A stretch of DNA of 64,000 bases from Saccharina japonica (Eukaryota; Sar; Phaeophyceae; Laminariales; Laminariaceae). The notes under the pieces were generated by a model that was not told the DNA's origin, ran no database searches, and saw only the letters and a list, made by a program, of their open reading frames with translations. The DNA is taken from contig MEHQ01002695.1 in the NCBI GenBank assembly GCA_008828725.1, positions 482,836-546,835 of the forward strand, written 5' to 3'. Positions 56,502-64,000 of the stretch are shown here, piece after piece. Numbering within the stretch: the stretch's first letter is position 1; each line of letters opens with the position of its first letter. The position numbers and the translations under genes are program-made.

Positions 56502-59500
56502 ATGTCCACCATGGACCTCGAAATTGCGGCTGGTTTTGGGGAGTGCTGTGTCTGCTTCGAGCCCCTGTGCGCGAAGGGAGCATCTGTCATGACTGATGGG
56601 ACCGGTCGAGTTGGAGGCATCTTACGAAGTGAGAAGCTCCCGAACCGTGTCTGCAGGCACTTCCTGTGCCAGGAGGTGAGATAAGGGCTAGTGATGGGTA
56701 TGTCGTGTCGTGCCCTGACCGGATTCTGAGACTGTCGAATGCGCACTAGGTGCTTTATTTCTGCTGGCTTTTGCATTCGTTGCTGCCTTGTTTTTCGCTT
56801 CAATTATAGAGACGGTATGACGGTAGACTCAAGATTCAAGAGACACTTCCTACAGAGGAGCACGAGTTGACGTACAAATACTATTGCCTCATGGCTCTGT
56901 TCCTATAATATTGTACTCGTATCATACGAGTACTGCAACCTGTACCTGGTACATATCATAGTGCATATGGCACGCCAGGCCTGGCATCATACTTGAGCGT
57001 TGCGTGATACCCTGCGATGGCACCTGGTGTATGCTACGAAAAGGAACCGACTTGGACAACTCGGGAGCATGCCATCATATGCGCAGCTCTCGCTTGACAG
57101 GAAATGCGCGATGACGCCCCGCTCGCTCGCGCACCTCACGAGGCCCTGTAAACGTACGTACCTGCTGGTATAGCCCAACAATTAAAAGCAGCCATCTGTC
57201 GTATGATACGACTATTAATAGTACTCGTTCGTGCACTTCCGAGTACATGTTACACAACAACAGCAATCAGCAGTCTTTCGTGTGTTTTGTTACACAATTT
57301 GACGTAAATATCGTATCGTACCAGCTTCATACATACATCTGACTGAGTGATGCCCAATGCCCATACTATTAATGGTGAGTGCCATTAAGAGTATCCGCTC
57401 TACGTACGCCGCCCCTGGTCTACGACCACAAGGTTAGGACCTCGAAGGATTGCTTATTTGTACCCGGGGTAGCCGATAATACTACGTACAGCAGTGGGTA
57501 TCAGGTAGTGGCGTTTAATATTATATACCACCAACGCTTACATCTGACCGAACGCCACAAGTTCTAGATCCTCCCCTCTCACCTGCCACCCCTTGTTTGT
57601 GTGTGTGTTCTTCACATTCGCTTACCGCCACATGGCACCTCGTGGATATGTATACTTGTATATACTAGGGGTAGTCTATAATACTATCATACGTATACGA
57701 GTATATATATACACCAGGTAGGTATCAGGTACGTAGTGAATACCAGGTATAAAATATGGTGTTGAGTTACACAGCAGTATAGGCCGGTCGCCCCGGTGGT
57801 CTAACTGGTAGCCACGAAGCCTGTAGGCCCGGATGTCGAGGGTTCGATTCTCCCCATGGAGGTTTTTATTCTCAAATGACACGGTCTGTCGAGAGCGAAT
57901 ATTATAGCGTGGGTAAGCAAAATTCGACGAGAGTTGACGAGGGAAGAAAGTGCTGAAATCTTCTCGCGATAAAAATGCAAGGCAAGAACCGTAGTGGGGG
58001 AGGAGGGAGAGGAGCCTACTTTGTGACCCAGGATCTGAGTTACGACGAGGGAGGGAGAAAGACGGAAGTGTGAAGATAATAAATGGGATGGACAAAAAAA
58101 AAATTAAAAAAAAAATAAATAGCCGGTCGCCCCGGTGGTCTAACAGGTAATCACGAAGCCTGTTAGGTTGGAGGTCGAGGGCTCGAGCCTCCGTACTCGT
58201 ACGGAGATTTTTATTCTCAAATGACACCAACTGCTGTCGAGAGCTCATATTATAGCGTGGGTAAGCACCATTCGACGAGAGTTCACGAGGGAAGAAAGTG
58301 CTGAGATCTTTTCGCGGTGAAAATGCAAGGCAAGAACCGTACGTAGTGGGGGAGGAGGGAGAAGAGCCTACCTTGGGACCCGGATCTAAGTTACGACTAC
58401 TATCAATAGGAAGGAGAGAGAAAGGAAGGGCGAAGATGATAAATGGGATGGAAAAAAGTATAACAATATTAATAAGACCTAGGTGGTGGTTGCCGTGTTT
58501 CTCTTTTGGTACGAGCAGTTTATGGGATCAGGCATGCCCAACGCATTTCTTGCGTCGAAAGAAAGGAGCGTGCCTCATGAAATACCGCGCATGTCGTCCA
58601 AATACCTCGTGAGCTTGCGGCGACTGCTTCGGAATGCCGTATTATTGCTTCTCCGGCGCCCGTGACTCCGAACGTTCTCCAACATACCGGTATGGTACAG
58701 GTGCAAAAGCCAAAAATAGGTGTACCTAAGCCTTTTAAGCCATTTATAGGTACACTAAATATTGCACTCGGAAAAAAGGCTTCCTGGCCCTCCCTCTGAA
58801 TGGCCAGCCCCCGATCGTACCTATTGTTGTCTGAAAGGTTCCACAGATGCTCCGAGTATACTCGGAGTATCGAGTATTTTTCGTACTCCGAGTACTGAGA
58901 GTATTAGAGTACTGGTGGGAATATGAGCAGTACTGAAGCCCCAAATACTCCGATTACTGGGAGTATGAGCAGTACTTATACTCGAGTACAAGCAGTACTC
59001 GGAGTAAAAACATCTAAATTACTCAAGAGTATTCCGAGTATCGAGAGTATTGGACACCGAAATACTGCGAGTACACAAAGTACCTGAAGTATTTTTTTCC
59101 GAAAATACTCTAATTTTACTCCGAGGTAATGAGAGCATCTGTGGTTTTTGAAATGTGCTATAAACGGCATTCACATTCTCCCAGAACCTGGGAGGAAGAC
59201 GGCCGAGTCTTGAAAATGATGCAAAGATGCTCCTGACGTACTTCACACTCCGAGTATACTCCGAGTATCGAGTACATTTCGTACTCCGAGTACTTAAGAG
59301 TATTAGAGTACTGGCGGCCTGAATACTCGGAGTACTTGAAGTATGAGCAGTACTGAAGCCCAAAATACTCGGAGTACAAGGAGTACCCGCAGTATCGGAC
59401 CCCGAAATACTCCGAGTACACGCAGTATCGAAAGTGTTCATACCCAAAATACTCGAGTACGAGCAGTATCCCGGAGTATCGAACCCCGAAATACTCCGAG

Positions 59501-61515
59501 TACAAGAAATACCTGAAGTATTTCATCTCCAAAACTCCTTACTTTACTCCAAGGTACTCGGAGCATCTGTGAAAGGTTCCACGGGTACACCTCTATGTGT
59601 CTACTATTGTTGGGCTTCACCTATTTTTGGCTCCAATAGCATCTACAAATGGCTCAAGTGAACCCTTTTCTGGCAAATCTGAAATACCACCACAGGGCTG
59701 TTGGGACCAGGTGCCCCCCGAGTTGTCAACAAAAAAACACGATAATTTTGCGAAATCACGTTTTACGGGGGCAATATGTACGTATTGTTACAGAGCACCG
59801 CGCACGCGGTAAAAACCCAGTACGTACTCGTAAGAAGTTGGGCTATTGGCTAGGATAAGCTTTTTTTTTTTGGGAGCCCCTCCTTTGTACGGGTAGGTAC
59901 AGCTTGAGCTATTTGTAGATAAAATTGAAGCCAAAATTAGGTGAAGCCCAACATGAGTAGGCACGTAGAGGTGTGCCTGGAACCGTTTGAGCCAATAGGT
60001 ACGGTCGGGCGCCGGCCATTCAGAGGGGCCAGAGAACCGTAGTGCAATATTTAGTGTACCTTTGAATGGCTCAACACGCGTAGGTATACCTACTTTTGGC
60101 TTTTACCCTATATTTTACTATTGTGTACCGCACCTGTAAACCCTGCTGCGTACTGCTTGTAGTGTACCATGTATGATACCGCGGCAGTATGTATGGTAAT
60201 ATTTAATATTCATATCGTATACCGGTGCCTGGTATACGAGAGTCGAAGTCGTACCTGTGGTCGCTGTCGGGACAACGTGTGTGTATCGTACATACCCAGG
60301 TAGTGCCGCTACGCATACGTATTTCATAGTATATCATAGTTGTACCTCGTACTGCTGTGTACTGCTGTGTACTGCTGTGTACTGCTGTGTACTGCTGTGT
60401 ACTGCTGTGTACCGTGTACTGCTGCTGCTGCTGCATAGATCGTGGAGCCCCAGAGGCCACAAGCAACAAGTTTGAGAAATGTTCTTGTGGAAGCGAATGG
60501 TCTTCTCAGTGATAACAGCAAATGCACAGAGCAGACAGCAGCAGTATTGCTGTACATTTTCTGTAATACTTCCTCGGACGATGAGAGGCTTATTGTTGAT
60601 AATGTTCGATGGCGTTCGACCCTGGTCCTCCTCTCGCCTCTCGCGATATTCGTAATTCGTACGAAAGCGTACCTATTTAATATCAATATATTATGAATTG
60701 GAGGTATGGGATATATATATATTATTATTTATAATTATATAGCAACCGAAAGAGAAAAATACGTACCATGGACCATGGGTCGAGTTCGTAGAGCCTAGAG
60801 CGTATTCGCACGATCTAACGCCGCCCTGAGTACGTATCGCTGTGGTAGAGCTGACTTAGATTATATCATACCAGGTATATACAATAAATAATAAATACTG
60901 AACGGACTTCAACATGTTCGGGGGGAAAGGGAAAAGAGGATAATGTACACGACACGAAGTGAGACGTGGAAGTGTGGAGGGCGTAAGCTTTATTTTTACC
61001 CATCCGCCGGAGGATAAAAAAAATAAAAAATAAAATAATGATGAACTAAAGTGTCTGTACATAAAAAAACGGTAAACACATCGAAATTGATTCGTGGTCG
61101 TGGTGTCGTCAAAGATGTCGGGAAACAGGACTTTCAACCCTTGACAGACAGCAGCTTTGCCTTGACATGCCGTGACTGACACCGACTACTATTAATAGGT
61201 TTTAGTGTGGAACACTTCGGCCTTACACCCTTGACAGTGCATGTTTTGCCTTGCTTGACATGTCTCCCGACATATTTGGGTGTCGTGGTGGTGCGGTGCA
61301 ACCCGCGAGCAGCCCACCTGAAACTGTCGCCTATGTGCCGCCGGTCGCTGGTGTCTGGTGTCTGGTCGTATCCTACCTCTGTCCGCATGTCCGCATATAT
61401 TTTAAACAATGCGCCGTCCTCGTATTCATATCATACATATAGTAGCAACGCCGCAATACGCACAGCGCACAGCATGTCGGCGGCACGATGAGGAGAGCGA
61501 GCGAGACGGCGCTGC

Positions 61516-61556
<41 letters not shown>

Positions 61557-63836
61557 TCATTGATCATGCACACCCACGAGCGGGGAGTCCTCCGTGAGGG
61601 TGTACAATGCAGTACAGTACAGGACACCTATTAATAATAAGAAACAGGCTAATAAGAAAGCCAGGCTGAGATTTGGAGGAAAATAATAAATTTGGGAGTC
61701 GTTATCTTGAAATTAGTGTAGAAAGCACCCTCTCTCGAATAAGAAATCCATCCTGGACCAGATTTGCTATTTCTTATTAGGTGTCCTGTACTGTAGTATG
61801 TTATGTACCACACCACGACAACCAGTTGGATGGACACTGCTGTCGGACGTAAGGGGCCAGAGCGAAATATTTCGTCCCGAGGGCCGAGAAGGAGGGGGGG
61901 GGGGGGGTCCTCTCCGTGGCCACGACTGCGCCGGCGCTGGTGTTCTCCGGGCACGGGGCGTGCTGTTGTCGCTGGGGACGGCGAAGAAGTCCCCACAAAG
62001 CAAACTCGCTGGAAAACCCACCAGCGTATACGTAGGTATTGCAAGTGCAGGACTTCCGGTACTGGGCACTGAATTGGCCAAGTATCATACCGGAAATCCT
62101 GTCCTTTAATTAGTTTGTTTCCGACACGCTGCTATAGTAGTAGTTTTATCATGTCCTATGTATATGAATATGTGTGTGTACGATGCAGCTTGCAAAGATG
62201 AGTTTCGACGATTTCCTCGACATCACAGCTCATGTTTTTTTCAACAACAAAAAAACGGTTTTTATTATACAGCACATTTTGCCAAACTGGGACTTATTCG
62301 CCGTCGACAGCAAACTACAGTACGAGACATTGTTTTTTTTCTGGGCCCTGGCAATTTCTTTGGCTCCAAGCCCTCATGTCCGCCCAAGCGATAAAAATCG
62401 AAGGCACGCACCGTAGCGGGGACGACTGCAGAATTCAGGGAGCGCGTGTCTTTTCTGTGAGAAGGTAACCGTGGGTGTGCACGTAACTTTGCCACCGGCA
62501 ACATGATGAGCGTATAGATCATACGGACCAGGAAGATGTCTTACTGCCCTGAAGGATCTACGGCAGTAGACTATGAAGCGAAAATGGTTGATCTGTCCAA
62601 GATGTGCAATATTTCCTAACGTTGGCTTTTGGGTGAGACATGGCTTTCTCGAGGGGAGGGCAACATACAGAGCTCCCACGCTCTATTGGTCGTAGCCACC
62701 GACCGCCCCACGCCCCGAGACGCCAACGTCGGCTCAGTCGTGGTCCACGGCACTGCACCTCTCGCCTTGCCTCGACTCAGTCTCCTTGACTGGCATCGAC
62801 TCGTCCCTGTTTGTGTCCTTTGTACCCTTTGTATATGTTCCTGTAAGTATGTGTGTGCGTGTTGTTTTGTGCGCTTATCTGTTTGTTTGTGATCCTTGTA
62901 TTTATTTGTTTTTCTATTTCCCCATTGTATTATGTTCGTGTTAATGTCTCATTTTTTTATTTTATGTTTGTTGTCCTTGCCTCGTCGGCCGCGCCGTTGC
63001 CGTCACACCCGCCCGTGTGCAGTGTGCGACCGTCGTGCACGGCACATGTCCCACGTGCCGGACATCCTTCGTCACCCACTTCAACGTTCCAGACCCGCGG
63101 GCGGACCCGTCCAGGTGGTTCCACATCGTCGATTACGACCAGGTACATACCAGCTCACAGCAGTAGAGTAGAGTACAAGCAGTACAGTATTGCTGGCGCT
63201 TTGCGCTTGACTGCTGTGGTGGTTCTTCTTTTGTTGCTTGCCGTTTTCGTTGGTGTCGTTGTGGCGGTGGTCCTCCGGACAGCTGTGGATTCCTGATAAT
63301 TGCTGGTCGAGATACAACTCCGGACGAGTGCTGTGAACACTTTACTACTCGTCGAGAGATAACTCTGGTTGTTGGCGTGCCTTGGCGAGAGCGTCGCTGC
63401 GCGAAAGGTGCTTTTATTTCATTGTTAATAGGACGTGAACGGTAGTAAGGTGGTGACATTTTTTTTTTATCCCCGCGATATCGTCGCCCTGTTTCTCGCG
63501 CCTCTGCCGCGGCCTCCTTTCGTTGGTTCTATTGCCCCACGCGCTTATCAATTGGCCCTCCCGCTGCATTGACCGGGTGGGCAGGTGTGCGTGTGCATAG
63601 TGGCGAGCAAGCCCTTCTCGCCCTGCTACCCGTGACGTAAACGGAACCCCCTCCCTCCCTCCCCTCCCCTCCCCTCCCCTCCCTACTGCCCTTGTCCAAT
63701 CGACAGAGCGGGACTATCGAGAAGTCGGAACTGGTGGACGCGTTGAAGGGCATGTTCTCCGTCGAGCCGGGAGCCCTGGAGGAGTGCATCGAAATGCACT
63801 GGGACAGCTGGGACACCGACCACGACGGAAAACTAG
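56502..63836 (+). CDS. RING-finger plus EF-hand protein, 3' end outside window
   Basis: Exons 56502-56675 (ATG), 63023-63142 and 63707-63836 join in phase 0, and the last ends in phase 1 at the window edge. The first two exons build a complete C3HC4 RING: CCVC, then after about 31 residues CRHFLC, then C, then CPTC. The junction falls between the fourth and sixth zinc ligands, so the splice is strongly supported. The second junction rebuilds a canonical 12-residue EF-hand loop (DYDQ|SGTIEKSE), and a second loop begins DTDHDGKL. RING domains usually recruit E2 enzymes for ubiquitin transfer and EF-hands bind calcium. A calcium-responsive E3 ligase is inferred. The long insert between the first two zinc pairs is unusual. 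The 6.3-kb first intron could hide further exons. Confidence 0.8.
57782..58121 (+). mobile_element. tRNA-derived SINE, copy 1
   Basis: The 5' head is tRNA-like: GCCGGTCGCCCCGG, an A box TGGTCTAACTGG near 57797, and a B box GGGTTCGATTC near 57839. These are RNA polymerase III internal promoter elements. A body of about 250 bp follows, then an A-rich tail. A functional tRNA gene is unlikely because no matching acceptor stem closes. Confidence 0.85.
58122..58476 (+). mobile_element. tRNA-derived SINE, copy 2, head to tail with copy 1
   Basis: It starts GCCGGTCGCCCCGGTGGTCT immediately after the A-rich tail of copy 1. Its B box reads GGGCTCGAGCC, diverged from the consensus. The body matches copy 1 with small insertions and ends in an A-rich tail near 58460. 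Confidence 0.85.
58704..60115. mobile_element. Long-TIR DNA element interrupted by a second element
   Basis: The left arm (58704-58843, resuming 59570-59640) is the reverse complement of the right arm (about 59930-60115). Matching pairs include AAAAGCCAAAAATAGG with CCTACTTTTGGCTTTT, and GGTTCCACGGGTACACCTCT with AGAGGTGTGCCTGGAACC. The inner segment 59641-59930 shows no coding sequence, so it is non-autonomous. A nested insertion splits the left arm. Confidence 0.7.
58844..59569. mobile_element. Nested inverted-repeat element, 12-bp target duplication
   Basis: The ends CAGATGCTCCGAGTA and TACTCGGAGCATCTG are inverted and perfect over 15 bp. They are flanked by the direct repeat TGAAAGGTTCCA at 58832-58843 and 59570-59581, which lies within the arm of the host element. 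The interior is a degenerate array of TACTCCGAGTA palindromic words. An internal end-like pair near 59133-59141 and 59225 suggests two abutting or composite units. No transposase is present. Confidence 0.75.
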
Positions 63837-64000
63837 GTACATTGGTAAATCATCGAAAGACGAGGGGGGGAGTACTTTCTCGCGTCACGGTACAAATAAC
63901 GCCTTTTTTTACAGCTGCATTCATTATTGTTTACATTATAAGACGTGCTATACACGCTTAAGTGTTTTCGACTCGCATTTCCACGTACTAGCCCCCCCCC

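Larger units (their letters stand above)
56676..63022 (+). other. 6.3-kb first intron of the RING/EF-hand gene
   Basis: It holds two SINEs, a nested pair of inverted-repeat elements and short microsatellites (CTGTGTA units near 60353-60405, CTG/ATG repeats near 61511-61555). Apart from these I see no coding signal. The parts at 56820-57780 and 60720-62900 are AT-richer and featureless to me. Confidence 0.5.

Noticed and set aside
57782-57860. A tRNA gene
   Set aside because: A and B boxes are present, but the acceptor stem does not close. The same head recurs with a long shared body and A-rich tail, which marks a SINE.

Overview
This is eukaryotic nuclear DNA. Coding sequence occurs as short GC-rich exons, mostly 60-400 bp. 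They are separated by long GT-AG introns, many with pyrimidine tracts and GTRAG-type donors, and the whole window is crowded with microsatellites, minisatellites and transposable elements. No prokaryotic operon structure, ribosome binding sites, rRNA or CRISPR array is visible. Base composition, intron density and repeat style suggest a brown alga (Ectocarpus-like stramenopile). That assignment is an inference from style, not from a marker gene.

Layout. (1) 1-21844, plus strand: the 3' part of a very large gene, 20 exons in window, whose splice phases all agree. It encodes at least about 1550 residues of coiled-coil protein with an acidic/low-complexity centre and a Gly-rich C-terminus. (2) 21845-23555: intergenic, holding a MITE and a 58-bp minisatellite. 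(3) 23556-47897, plus strand: a second large gene, 14 exons in window, encoding a KH domain, a collagen-like Gly-X-Y stretch, a SAM domain and the first CxxC of a RING-like motif. The rest is lost in or beyond a (TTG)n tract of about 1 kb that ends in an N. (4) 49653-52497: diverged tandem repeats with no supported gene. (5) 52498-56045, minus strand: a small gene with a Lys/Arg-rich C-terminus, one exon junction unresolved. (6) 56502 to beyond the window end, plus strand and divergent from the previous gene: a RING (C3HC4) plus EF-hand protein. Its 6.3-kb first intron is packed with tRNA-derived SINEs and nested inverted-repeat transposons.

Mobile DNA. A 5'-truncated non-LTR retrotransposon (26272-27548, minus) ends in a poly(C) tail instead of poly(A). 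At least six very short fragments of its 3' end lie elsewhere, also ending in C runs. A second family (element B, with an upstream C module in two copies) shares the terminal GAGTAC-R-poly(C) signature and has about a dozen copies. This looks like an autonomous/non-autonomous pair. An eight-copy palindromic MITE family, a head-to-tail SINE pair, and one inverted-repeat element inserted into another with a 12-bp target duplication complete the picture.

Most long open frames in the window are shadows of GC-rich exons or of microsatellites and are not annotated. Gene models rest on hand-read splice sites and phase agreement. No database search was possible.
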